Assembly: GCA_027475525.1 (NCBI GenBank)
Contig: JAMWFC010000060.1
Span: 1,116,001 to 1,180,000 of the forward strand
Reading direction: 5' to 3'
Source: Macrolepiota albuminosa
Taxonomy: Eukaryota; Basidiomycota; Agaricomycetes; Agaricales; Agaricaceae
Length of the DNA stretch: 64,000 nucleotides
Of the stretch, positions 32,578 through 44,033 are shown in pieces (positions within the stretch are counted from its first letter, which is position 1; the number at the start of each line of letters is the position of its first letter). The position numbers and the translations under genes are program-made. The notes under the pieces were generated by a model that was not told the origin of the DNA, did not search any database, and saw only the letters and a list, made by a program, of their open reading frames with translations.

Positions 32578-34918
32578 CATTTCCCTCCAACTGAAAAATT
32601 GACTGTCCTCAGTCAAACACTGTCATTAATTTGACTATGCTACGATCTGTGTGGTGCTGCCAGCGCCTTATAAAAATTGTTCTAGACATCTCTTTCTACT
32701 TGTGTTTTTGTCCCATCTCTTTCCCAATATCTAGTTTTGCTCCTTCTGTCCTTTCCAACTTCCTTGCTAAGGCTTTGTATTTATTTGACCATGCTAAGTC
32801 TGCTGACCCCACAGATGCACCACAAACTGTCTCTATAGTTGGTAGTATGTGGCTCTGACAGTTTCTGAGCCTGAGGCATTGAAGTTCATGAGTAGTGCAT
32901 GGCTCAGTACTGCAAATATAAAGGTGCTGATCAGTTGCATCCATTTGTAGATTTGTTTATAAGTTTTAAGTTTGATTTTGGTTTTGTGGTGCTAAGATTC
33001 AGTGCCCATACTAGGCTCCCTTGTTATCTAATGAGATTGACACATTACTGGATAGCACCAAGATTAGCAATGTAAGTCTTCTTTTCTCCTTACATGCTGA
33101 TGATATTGATCCTGCATAGTCAACCCATACATTGCCTACTGTTGCCAGTTTCCCCCATGCTCTGTCAGCCCCTACTGCCCCTGCCTGTTCTGCTCTTTTT
33201 GCCATGTAACTTTGCCATTGTTATGGAATGCCCTCCTGTTGCTCAACCTAGTTCTTCCAAACACATGGTATGCCATTGATTTTCTCTCCTAGGTCCTTGG
33301 CTAACCTTGTTTTAAGGTCCATCTTCCTGCTTGTGGGATTTCCTTATATGTCATAAGTGTTCATCTCATGTTGCCAAGCCCTAGCACCTAATCTCTGATG
33401 TCATTAGGTGCCTGATCAGACTATGTTTACAGATGCAGAACTTTGCAACCTGCTGCACCTTCACCCATGATACTACTGTTGTTGATACCGGACTACCTGC
33501 CAGTGTTCAAGTCCTTAGCACTAAAAAGAAGATTACTGTGGCTCCTCAGGAACGTCATGCATTTTGAACCAGAGTTGGTGTGGTAAGTCCTTATTTTCCA
33601 TGCTTTAGTGACATTGCTAACTCTGATCTTAGTGTGATAAATGTTGGTTGGAGAATGATCTGGAGGGCTGCTGGTTTCCTACTGCTTCTCCTCTGCTACT
33701 GATGTGATGCATTAAGATGTGGCTGCACCTTTGATGATATTCATACTCATGAGCAAGGTAAAGATGCCAGTATGCAAAAGAATTATGAGCATGCTGTGTT
33801 GGTTTGCAACGCCAGGGTCTTTATATGGCAACAATGTGAACTGGTGGCCACCCACCAACCTATCATCATTAGTGAAGCCAGCCTAGCACTTCCTACCACT
33901 CAGAATGGTACCACAGTCACTGCTCTCTCTGCACACTCTCCTCACCATCCTGCTTTGCTGAAGTGCAAGCCTGTTGCTGTGTCTTCTAGTAAGAATCCTA
34001 GTAAGCACCATGAGTTAGTGCCTGCACCCCCATTGTTTTGTCTACTGCCAAGCTGTCCTCTAATGAAAAAGAGGATACTGAGAGAGACACTGAGGGAGAG
34101 GATGATGATGAAATGCCCCCAAGCCTGTCCTTTCCAACATTGATAAGCTCTTGGCAGTATGTGCCATTCTTCTTTAAATTACTCCTCTACTCATCACTAA
34201 CCCTCGTCAGCACAATTCCAGCACAGAACTGTGAGTCACTAGGATGTCTCTATGTCCATTGAAGGCACTAGCCCTTCTCCAGGTCCTGCTGTGGTTAGCG
34301 ACTCACCTGTGATCCTCATTACTCCCTCCACAACTCCCCCTCATAGTCCTACCACTCTTCCCAGTACTTGCGAGACCTCTGCAGCGCCAATGTCTGAAGA
34401 GACTCTCATGCCTCAAAGTGAGCATCATTGCTGGAGATACCTTCTCTCTTATAGCATCTACATTTCTTCAGCTAGGGCTATGTCTCCTGGCAATGAGCAC
34501 TATGACTAGACACATCAGGCTCCCATTACTGTTCATATATGTCGTTCTTTTTCTTGTTTACATCTTTCTTGCTAACTCCGTTACGTTTGATCTCTTCTGG
34601 ACTCCTGCTCCCATCATGTGTGTTACTGGCAATGCCTTTCCTTGGCTTAGAGAAGAGTTCTCCTATCCCATGATCCCTCTACATCCTGCTGAGGAACTTT
34701 GTTGCCAATTCTGTCACAATGATAAGGTTACCAAGACCATTAGTCAGGACTTGGCTATCCTGTGCCCTCATATCAATACCTTAGCGTGTCATGAGACTCT
34801 TTTGTTCAGCCTTTATGATGACATTACTGATGTGCTTGAGTGGCAAGCAAGTAACTACATCCAGGACAGAGACTTGCTTCTTTTGGATGATCCTGCCTTT
34901 CCCATGTATGATGCATAG
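32578..34918 (+). pseudogene. Decayed gypsy internal region with a relative of the antisense accessory gene
   Basis: 32578-32620 matches the 3' edge of the gypsy internal region on the minus strand (AACTGAAAAATTGACTGTCC). The plus-strand open stretch ending at 34918 (TGNAFPWLREEFSYPMIPLH, later LEWQASNYIQDRDLLLL) aligns with the C-terminus of the antisense gene at 55719-58124 (TGDAFNWLGQDLVYPVVALN, IDWQAANNILPGDLLPL). An acidic, Ser/Pro-rich region precedes it, as in the intact copy. It is strongly diverged and AT-shifted. Confidence 0.6.
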
Positions 34919-36817
34919 TCACCAGCCTGTAGTGCTCTGAACTTTCTGGACTTTGTTAATTTTGATATGTATTTTTGATGTAGCTTGTACTGAAATAAAT
35001 GCTCCCCTTCCTTTGTTCCAAAATTGTCAGTTTGTAAGTAATCAAAAGATAAATAAAATAAGAAAAAGGGGAAACACTCAGTAAATCATCATAGCACAAA
35101 AACTTCTGTGCCAGTGCAGCCCAATAGCTAATACCATGCCAGCCTAGAAAGAACTGGGTATTGTCCGTAAATAATAAGTGGATTCATGCAAGAAGTTTAA
35201 TATATAAAGAAATAGAATGCCACTGATTGCTTGTGGCTATTTGGTGATAGTAGGTATAAGTGCTAGATCTCAAATGTCAACTTCCTCTTTGTGTGGTCTA
35301 AAAATGAGTCAAGCATATTCTATTGGCTTGTGCCCTCATCAGGATCCAAGCCCCTTGAGAAGTGTCCTCCCATGCTGTTGCTAGTTGAAACACTGCCTGT
35401 GTCCTATAAATTGCCTATGCATCAACTGAATCTCATCAGTCTTCATGATGGAAAGCCCAACTGGCATGGTGTGGACCCCCCGCTGTGATCGAGTTCATGT
35501 CATGATTGATCCCCCAACCTTTCTGGAGCACGCTACCTCTTTCTTTCACCACTACCCAGTTGGCAGCATGCCAGGACTGGCTGATAAGGTTGTTGAGTTA
35601 GGTCATTGCTGTCAGGTGCTGCACATGGCTTGTGAAATTTGGAACAATGACATGCTGCTGATCCGTTTTGGTATGGAGAAGCACTGAAGTCTCATCTTTT
35701 AGATGTGTTATTGCCTTTTTTGCCCCCTTCTCTTCTAATAGTCACCAAATAAAGCAAATCTTGCCCAAGGAGACAACAGAGCATCTTGAGCTGCTGCTGG
35801 AGGAGAGCCACTTTTGGTTCATCACTTCATTACCTCTTTCCTCCCTTCTTAGCTAACCATGCCATTCTGCTAGGCTCCCCACTTGTCTACTGGTGGTTGC
35901 CTTTTTTATGGTCCCTCTGAAGGATGGAGGCCTCCTTGCAGGCCACTTCTTTTGCCTGGTTCTTGATGCATGTCTGTCTCCCATGTCACTTATGTGAGGT
36001 GATCCCATCTTCTTTGTAATGCCACAGAACTGACAGATTTTAGATAATTGATTTCGTTGTCATAGAATAGGAAATGTATAGCTGATGTTGCCCCCCCTTC
36101 ATGATGATTGTGCATATGTTAGAATTTCTAAGTCTCTTTGACCCTGCAAGTAGCTGGGGGTATATTTATGGTTTCTGGCTACTGTGTGTAGTCAGTATCA
36201 CACCATGTCAGTACCTATCTCCCTTATTGAGAACTCCTCTTCCTCCCATTGCCTAGCAGTTTTAGACTGTATTGAGCTCTTTTTAGTGCTGCTACCTAAT
36301 GGAGGCTTCCCCCATCAGAACAGCAACTTTCTTACACTAATTAAGTGCTATTAGATTCTTCTGGCTACATCTGAGGAGTGGCTAATAGAGCCTAATGCAA
36401 GTCAGAATGCAGTAAGCTCATTTTAACACATCTTTTTGAGTGAAGTCAATGAGTACCATAGTCTCCCATATCAGATAGCACAACATCTTCAAGGTGCCTG
36501 TTGTATGAGACTGGAAGCATGGTTAGTCCCTCTAGCTATCTCTTAGTCCGCTAACTCTTGTTCTTCAAAAGAGGCTCTTGTGGCTTCCACTGCCAGACTA
36601 TATCACCCACAGAGGTCTGCAACACTGCACTTGCACATGCTATCATCCCCTTTATGTTGCTGGCTCCTTGTTCTAAAGAGGCAAGATTCCCTCCTTCCTC
36701 TTCAACTCCATCTGGCTTTTCTACCTTTCTTCCTCAGTCTGACCCTCCTACACCATCTCCAGGTGCTCCGTCAGTGCCTTCTCCTTTGAAGAGAACATGC
36801 CATGCATCATGGTATAG
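34919..36817. other. Unassigned decayed sequence left of KDZ-3
   Basis: Short plus-strand open stretches (35291-35856, 36558-36824) without recognisable domains. By position it could be decayed gypsy pol, but I see no motif that proves it. Confidence 0.3.
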
Positions 36818-37322
36818 CACATAGAGACATCACAACAGTATGTGTCATATGTTGTATGGGAGCTTGCTTTGTGCTGTATCATACATGTCCAGCGGAGTCT
36901 GCTATACTGGAGCGGAGCAGTCCCCACAGTGCCATAGAATACAGAGCCGCGGACGTGTCACAATGTGCTGTATGACATGGTCCAGTGGATCAATAAAAGG
37001 CGGGCACATACATGCGCATGCAGGCCCGGCGGATGCCAGTGCACACTAGTGGACATCAATGTGTGTCAGCGGCGCATGTCTCCCCTTCCCTCCTTTTCCC
37101 ACCCCTGACGCCAGTGTACGTCCACAAAAGGGCCCTGCAAACCTACGCAGGCCTATGCAAGCCACCAGCAGACATCCACGCAGATGTACATTGACAGACT
37201 CAAACTCATGTGGGCCCACGCAAGCCTGCGCAGGGCACCAGCGGACATCCACAGAGGCCTACGCAGGTCCACGGAGTCTGGTTGGACCAAGGAAAAAAGT
37301 AACTTCGTCTTGCCCGCCGTAT

Positions 37323-37401
37323 GCCTGTGGGGGGGAATCGAACCCCCGGCCTTGGGAAAGCCTCCAGCAACGGAACACACATTTAACCATTGCACCACAG
37401 G
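37323..37401 (-). other. Class-II tRNA-like module (KDZ-3 left)
   Basis: Minus strand; perfect acceptor and T stems as at 29165-29243. Confidence 0.55.
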
Positions 37402-38104
37402 TCCGTTACTAATGGATAGATTCAAAGGTCAGATAACACAATGAATGGACACCCACCTATGTTTTCGCAGGTTCCTGTATGGATTTTTTGAGGTGGAAGG
37501 GGGGTGGCATACCTTCCAAAAGAGTTTTCGTGGCTTGAAAGGGGCAGGTTCCTGTATGGATTTTTTGAGGTGGAAGGGGGGTGGCATACCTTCCAAAAGA
37601 GTTTTCGTGGCTTGAAAGGGGTGTTGGCATCAGCAGCCATCAGCTGGCATCCATCGGAGTTCGTCGGCATCCGTTGGCATCCATCGTGCATCCATCAGCA
37701 TCTGCCGGATATCCACTGGTATCTGTTGGCATCCACGGGAATCTGTCAGCAACCCCCGGCATCATTCGGCATCAGGGTGGGAGAGAAGAAAATGGGGTGC
37801 GTAGGTGTCCACCGCATGGAGTGGCATCTCGGAGAGTGTGGGGGGTGGCGGAAGAGGGATGGGGATGGGGAGAAAGAGGGGGAAGGAGGAAGGGGAGGAG
37901 CATGGGTGGATGCTGGTACGCCAGCAGACGTCAGGTCAGGGGGGAGGAGGGAAGCGGGGTGCATGTGGTGGACGGGGATGGCATGTGAGGTAGTGTGGGG
38001 AGTGGAGAGGATGGCACTGGGGAGGAAGAGGGTGCATGAGTGTCCGCTGTCTGCTGGCATGCCAGCAGACGGTAGCGGACAGTAGCTGACGTCAGTGGTG
38101 CAAC

Positions 38105-38185
38105 CAGTCCCAGTGGAATATTCATTTATTGATATTCAATATTGTGTACAGCAGTGGGTTCTACTCCCCCTACTCCACCTTAACG
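38105..38185 (+). other. tRNA-like module, type 1 (KDZ-3 left), A box damaged
   Basis: Eight bases of the A box are missing relative to 21199-21277; B box GGTTCTACTCC is kept. Confidence 0.4.
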
Positions 38186-38560
38186 GGGACTAATGATGTG
38201 TTTTTATATGGGTGCATTTTTGCTCTATATATACATCGTACTGACCTGTAGTATGCGCCTGTGGTAGTGGATCTGACCAAAACTCTAGCAATTACTGAAG
38301 CAGAATAGGATGGAGGAGTTGACACAGGAGATCATTCCAGTTCACATGACAAGTGACGATACACCAGGGCTGACTACCTTTATTACAAAGACTAGCACAA
38401 AGGTAGCCAGCCACAGTGTATTATCAACTGGTCATGAGCACTGGAATGACCACATGCGTGAACTTGTCCATCTTATGCCACTGCAGAAATCTCTGGAGTT
38501 TTCAATGGATCAAATTTATGACACTAGCGGACGTCAGCGGCCTGCTGCTATTATATAATG

Positions 38561-38640
38561 TGAACTAGTGGGAGTCGAACCCACCTCTTGTACACAATAT
38601 GAAATATCAATTGATGAATATTCCATTGTACCACAGGTGC
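38561..38640 (-). other. tRNA-like module, type 2 (KDZ-3 left)
   Basis: Minus strand: A box TGGTACAATGG, B box GGTTCGACTCC; its 5' half is repeated by a 77-bp duplication. Confidence 0.5.
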
Positions 38641-38934
38641 TTACTACAAGTCAGGATGGTGTTCATGTACACAATATGAAATATCAATTGATGAATATTC
38701 CATTGTACCACAGGTGCTTACTACAAGTCAGGATGGTGTTCATGTAGTGCACAAATGGACCCATACAGAATTTGAACAGATAGAGATTTTACTGCAACTG
38801 GTGCATCTGTATTGAATTGACAATATTAGACTGATATTTATTTACACCATAGAAGTATACAGGAAAGAGGAAAACCATGGTTTGTAGCGGAATATTAGAC
38901 TGATATTGATTTACACCATAGCATTATACATGAA

Positions 38935-39013
38935 GCATCTGTGGTGTAGTGGAATATTTCCCATTGGTATTCCTTGTATCTTGCATTAGGTGGGTTCGAC
39001 TCCCCCTAGTGCA
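38935..39013 (+). other. tRNA-like module (KDZ-3 left)
   Basis: GCATCTG then A box TGGTGTAGTGG and B box GGTTCGACTCC. A module of this type is absent from the KDZ-1 arm. Confidence 0.5.
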
Positions 39014-39093
39014 TTGACATCGAACTCAAATATTTTTGACCACACACAGAAGAATAGACTGATGTTTATTTACATCATAGCAATGTACAGTAA

Positions 39094-39172
39094 GCATCGG
39101 TGGTCTAGTGGAATATTATCTATTGGTCTTTATTATGTCTTGCAGTAGACGGGTTTGATTCCTACTAGTGCA
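39094..39172 (+). other. tRNA-like module, type 3 (KDZ-3 left)
   Basis: A box TGGTCTAGTGG; B box GGTTTGATTCC, CpG lost. Confidence 0.45.
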
Positions 39173-39423
39173 TTTACGTCAAACTGTTTAGAATTTTTGA
39201 CTCGCTTAGCTAATTGTTATTTACTACACAGTATAATAAACAAAGTCATAATGTCCTAATTTAAACAGGGTGACATGATATCTATTTAGACTATAGCTGT
39301 GTACATTAAGCTTTGATGGTCTAGTGGAATTCCTAATTTAAACAGGGTGACATGATATCTATTTAGACTATAGCTGTGTACATTAAGCTTTGATGGTCTA
39401 GTGGAATATTATCCATTGGTGTT

Positions 39424-41197
39424 GAAGGACCTGGTAAGATACAAGCACTTCCTGTAGATTGACATGTGGTTCAAGGTTAGGGACGTCAAGGATGACAAGA
39501 AACTCCTCCTTGATGCCAGGAGAAGTTTCATCAACGAAGTTATCCCACTACTCCAGAGCAAGCTTTCTGACAAGGATATGACTAGGCGGTTGAAGGACGC
39601 TGTGAAGAAATAGACCCAGAGAAGCGGAAGGGGGGAAGAACCAAGTGGGGGCAAAGAACAACCTGATCCATTGACTGAGGCTGGTCCGTTGACGGCACTA
39701 GCACAAGAAGACCGGATAGGTCATAGGCTGGCAGCAGGAGATTTGTCTGGTCCATCACCAATTCTGAAGAAGAGAAAATGACCGAGTCCTCCAGTGGCAG
39801 GAGATTTGTTTGGTCCGTTGCCAAATCCCAAGAAGCCAAAACGGGTGACCTATATTGGTCAACCTCCTCCTGGTACCTATCATTGACAGAAGGAGCAGGA
39901 GGACAAGGATGAGGACAAGGATGAAGAGGAAGAGGAAGAGGTCCTCCTGGTACCTATCATTGACAGAAGGAGCAGGAGGACAAGGATGAGGACAAGGATG
40001 AAGAGGAAGAGGAAGAGGAAGAACAAGAGGGCAGGATACCAAAGGGGGAAATTACTGGAGGGATGCTGTTGGGCAGGTATCTGAGGACAGCACCTCGTCG
40101 CGAGGGTCAGCACATCAACCCCCCTTGCCAATATTGTGCAAGTAAGCGGCTACAGTGTGTCAGGACAAAGGGTGGCACCGCATGCAATCCCTGCTGGCTC
40201 ATTTGCAAACAAACATGCAGCCTGACAATTGTCAAGAAAACCGTCAAGCCCAGCAACAAGGGAAAGGGGAAAAAACCACTGAGAAAGAAGTCAGTGACGA
40301 TTATTGAGAGTGATGATGGTATGAAACTCTTTTCCTGCTCAAATAGCTAACCAATAGTTAGCAGATGAACCAGCCAGTCCAATCACGGGACCATCAAAAC
40401 TGTTCGTCTATCCATCCCAACTGTCGACCTCCAACTGCCCAGCAGATCCTCTTCCAGTCAAGGGAAAGGGCAAGGAGCGGGCAATGGAGTCTAGTCACAG
40501 TGAGGACATTGTGGCTGGTGTAATGGCAGGGGTGGAGAGCCATTTGGACAGGATGGAGAATGGGTTCCAGGAAGCATTGCAGAGTGTTGGGGAGCAGGTG
40601 CGGGACAGATTTGTCACAGCTAAGGCAAGCTAGTTACCGTGTATTGAGGACTTCTTCCATTGCTACCAGACTCAGGTCGACATGCTTGGTGGCTGCATGG
40701 AAACACTGCAAACCAATGTTTCTCATGCGGGTCAGACGCTTGCATCCCACAACGGACGGATCTGTCAGACAGAGGAGCAGATCTGCCATATTCGGGGTAT
40801 GGTTAACACTTTGCAGAGTCGACTTCACATCTCCACCCATCCCTCCAGTCTATCAGCTCAGGATGATGTGGCAGTGCATCCAACAGGGCACAGTGGACTT
40901 GGATCCATCATTGAAGAGGAAGAAACCACTTCTGACCCCATTGCTGACCAATCCCCTGCCACTGCTGACATATCTGTTCCCACTGATGACACCTCTGCCC
41001 TCGCCACTGACCAATCCCATCACGCTGCTGACTTATCCGCTCTCACTGTTGCTCTGTCCCTGCTTCAACAAATATCCTCAGGGACATCTCCCGCACAAAC
41101 ATCTCCGTCACCCCCTCAAACATCTTCTGTCCCTCCACCAGTCCCTGCCAAGGACCCTCTCCCTGGCCCAAGGGGATGGGCTCGCAGCAACTCCTGA
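39424..41197 (+). pseudogene. Accessory gene A (KDZ-3): cysteine-cluster, coiled-coil protein, 5' truncated
   Basis: Starts within the end of exon 1 (the codons before the GTAAGA donor); exon 2 opens IDMWFKVRDVKDDK. Acidic run near 39905-40020, cysteine cluster CQYCASKRLQC, CNPC, CKQTC at about 40131-40215, basic KGKGKKPLRKK tail, then a predicted coiled coil (40540-40840) and a Ser/Pro/Thr-rich C-terminus. TGA at 41195-41197 stands where KDZ-1 has CGA (1153-1155), so this copy is shortened by a CpG transition. A 77-bp duplication at 39865 shifts the frame. It converges on gene B with a gap of about 215 bp. Confidence 0.6.
39865..40018. repeat. 77-bp perfect tandem duplication (39865-39941 / 39942-40018)
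   Basis: In the acidic tract of gene A; it duplicates GTACCTATCATTGACAG. Confidence 0.9.
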
Positions 41198-41412
41198 AGT
41201 AGTCAGCTGCCAATGCAACAGACCCAATTATCCAGTCGGCTTACTGAGAAACGGAAGGCAACAGAAGACAAGTGAAGATGGACGGTTTAAGATGGACGGT
41301 TTGTTATTGTACAATATTTTTTTTTCATTACAATAGACATTGCAGACATTGCTACATTTGTGTAACACTATAGTTTACAAAAATGTAATGTAACATTTCC
41401 CCCTTCTCCACA

Positions 41413-43791
41413 TCAATGACGGCAGACTGGTCAAATGACCTTAGTGCGGCTGCTACTCCTTTTTGCTAGTGTAGACATATCAATGTATTGAGCTGCATCT
41501 TCTCGTAGCATTTGTGCTTGAAACTTGCGGGGTCACTTGAAATTTGTTGACAATTGGTTAGGCAATGCCTTGCGCTTCTTTTGGTTTTGTAATGCCAGCC
41601 TTCCCTCACCTTCAAATTGGTCATTGTCCTCATCTTGAAGAATGTCGAGCACCCTTCTTGACACTCTATATCTAGGGGAACCATCACTAGGGCCATTAAT
41701 TGGAGGGTCTGGATGGCTCCATCCTCTTTGTTGTAAGAGGTGGATGGTAGTGGCATCTACCACTGCTGTATCATCACCACATCCATCATAAACAGATTTG
41801 TTGAGAGCGGACTCGTTGTGAGCAGAAGCTGATACATTTGGTCGGGATTTGATGTGAACCGTGGATCTGTTGTGGCGCTGAGGCTGGGGAGTGTGCGGTG
41901 AGCGCAAGACAGGAGGTTCCTCCTGTAAGTCAGGCAGTGGTGTGTGTGGTATGCTAGGTGACAGGGGAAGTGTAGTGAGCGCAAGACAGGAGGTTCCTCC
42001 TGTAAGTCAGGCAGTGGTGTGTGTGGTATGCTAGGTGACAGGGGAAGTGTAGGCCCTAGTTGCCACTCCAAGTTGGCTGCAGATCCAGTGACTAAAGCAG
42101 ATCCACCATCAGCAGCTCCATCATTAGCAATGGTCCTACTGTTGCCATTGACTACCGCAGATCTGGTGACTAAAGCAGATCTGGCATCAGCGGCTCCATC
42201 ATTAGCAATGGTCCTACTGTTGCCATCGACTACCGCTGATGGTGTTGGCCTCTGTTTCTGATTTTTTCCTCCATTTTTGCATGTAGCCTTATGTGCTGCT
42301 GCTGCTGCCACATTTTTTTCATGATCAGCTTGGGTGCCGTACTCGGCAGCTACTGGCTGCTTGTGATGGTTGAGATAAACCGTCCAGCGGAAGGTGTCAC
42401 CAGATCCATACTGTCCTTGACGGTCTCTCCAGAAGTTCAGCAGACGCAATAGCTCAGGCCGACCAAGATTATAAGGATCTTGGAATATCAGACCCTCTGG
42501 AAGATACCTTGAATGTATGAATTGCTGATCATTGGTCCTCACTGCCTTGTAAGGAGCAGATTCATAACGGTAACCAGACACAATTTCTGATGGGGTGATC
42601 AGATGATGAGCAAAGGTGGAGAAAACTAGGATTCACTGTAATGAGTATTTAGATAGTCCCGGACAAGCATTTCCAATTCTGCCCGAGTTTGAAATATATT
42701 TGGTCCTGGATCTGCTGGTAATATTGGGAATCCATCCCTATCCAGATCAAGGATGAGGTCATGGCGTGTAAGGATAGGAGGAGTCAAATCATGGGGTGAT
42801 TGCATGTTGGACGGCATGTCTCTACCAAGAAGAGCAGACATGTAATCCATCATCTTCTTGTTGAGGTCACTAACAAGGTCAGGAAAGGAGTCTTGAAAGG
42901 TAGGTCGGTTAGCATGGGTCAAGTATGACATATTGTCATGACTATAATTGGTGTCAAAATTGTTTAAAGAATGATGGCACCACATACATTCTAATAGTCA
43001 TGCCTTCATCTGCATATCAACCAACAACAGTCCAACTCAACATGCCCATCTCTCTAAATCGAAGCACATCTGCATCATCCACACGCTTCAAACCGTGCTT
43101 TCGGGCCTTCCTGGAGAGACAACGATTAGAAAGCGGAATCAAGTGGACAGATGTACAACGAATAGAGGACGGATGGGGGACGGAAGCAGTACCAACTTGC
43201 GCTGAATTTCTGGCGGATTTCCTTTTTCGCTCCATTCTGCCGCCATCTTCCGTAAACGACTTTCCTCCTGCAGTGTGAGTTGATGCATAACATTTTTGAC
43301 AGCCACATTATATTGTGCAAATGCATCCAATCCCGAGGCATTGTGATCCTTACCCCTCAACAAGTTCTGGATCTCCTTGTTTATCTCCTTTGCCATTGTC
43401 TGCCGGACAACATCTTGCAGTGAAGTTTTCAGGAGCACCTTTGGATCTTTATGCTAGTAATAAGTGCGCCAGCAATTCTTGATATACTGGACAACCTTCT
43501 ATTCAAGCAAATGATGTCTAGTTCTTTGCAATGAGTTGCTGTACCTACTTTGATTCTCTCTGCCCACTCTTCCCCTGTCTTTGGCTCTGTCCCCTTAGTG
43601 GCCCAGTAGTTGAAAATATCTGTTAGGATTTTATCCTTCAAGACAGCAGTCTGAGCTTGAGGAGTAGTTGAGGAGCGGTAGAGTTCCTTGTATGGTTCAA
43701 AGATAGATCTTTCTTCTGCTGTAAATATTGGTTCCACTCATCTTTTCTTTGGTGAAAATATTGGTTCAGGTGGTTGCAGGAGGGCAGACAT
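41413..43791 (-). pseudogene. Accessory gene B (KDZ-3), multi-exon, function unknown
   Basis: Proposed start ATG at 43791 (MSALLQPPEPIFSPKKR), then EPIFTAEERSIFEPYKELYR, a helical region (MAKEINKEIQNLLRGKD), LKRVDDADVLRFREM, a segment around 42985-42626 (FPDLVSDLNKKMMDYMSALL), and a region near 42560 (LPEGLIFQDPYNLGRPELLR, FRWTVYLNHHKQP). It ends in the low-complexity tail seen in KDZ-1, at TGA 41413-41415. Introns are likely between these blocks. TGA at 41533-41535 and 41431-41433 stand where KDZ-1 has CGA; a TGA after SPKKR near 43740 may be a third. A 77-bp duplication lies at 41898. The gene is divergent from the transposase, so the two may share control. I recognise no family. Confidence 0.55.
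41898..42051. repeat. 77-bp perfect tandem duplication (41898-41974 / 41975-42051)
   Basis: Inside gene B; it breaks the frame between the two long open stretches. Confidence 0.9.
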
Positions 43792-44033
43792 GTTTGTAGA
43801 CAATATAATTTTCTGCAACCACACAGTTCTCAACCGAAGGATTACATGATAAAATATAGATTTTCTGTTCAGTGTCCGTTGATGACAAACAGATTCTGTT
43901 TGTCTTTGACAGATATGGTCTGCTGTCCCCTGGTATCTGGCCTGTCCAAATTGGGGCATATTGCTGATATTGATGAGCGGTCTCATTAGATATCTGGTAC
44001 AATGGCTAGGTCCTGGCCATAGATATTTTGATC
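43792..44033. promoter_or_regulatory. Divergent promoter region between gene B and the KDZ transposase
   Basis: 242 bp separate the two proposed start codons. Only position and orientation support this; I see no clear TATA box or operator. Confidence 0.4.

Larger units (their letters stand above)
36818..39423 (+). repeat. Left terminal arm of KDZ-3 (gene-A side)
   Basis: TIR, class-II module, GC-rich palindromic part, modules in AT-rich spacer. It runs into gene A at 39424 inside a module, so gene A's first exon and the neighbouring DNA are deleted relative to KDZ-1. 77-bp duplications at 37468, 38589 and 39254. Confidence 0.8.

Noticed and set aside
35880..36010. Possible reverse-transcriptase motif (VPLKDGGLLAGHFFCLVLDA-like reading)
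   Set aside because: One short, weak resemblance without a catalytic DD box or an open frame; not enough to annotate a gene.
2384..41975. Tandem duplications as a biological process such as paired-nick repair
   Set aside because: The invariant 77-bp length and restriction to multi-copy DNA favour an assembly cause; I keep it as a caution, not as biology.
41400..44000. A TET/JBP dioxygenase, since these genes often accompany KDZ elements in basidiomycetes
   Set aside because: I looked for an HxD...H iron site and the conserved Arg in the accessory genes and saw none; gene B shows no dioxygenase pattern.
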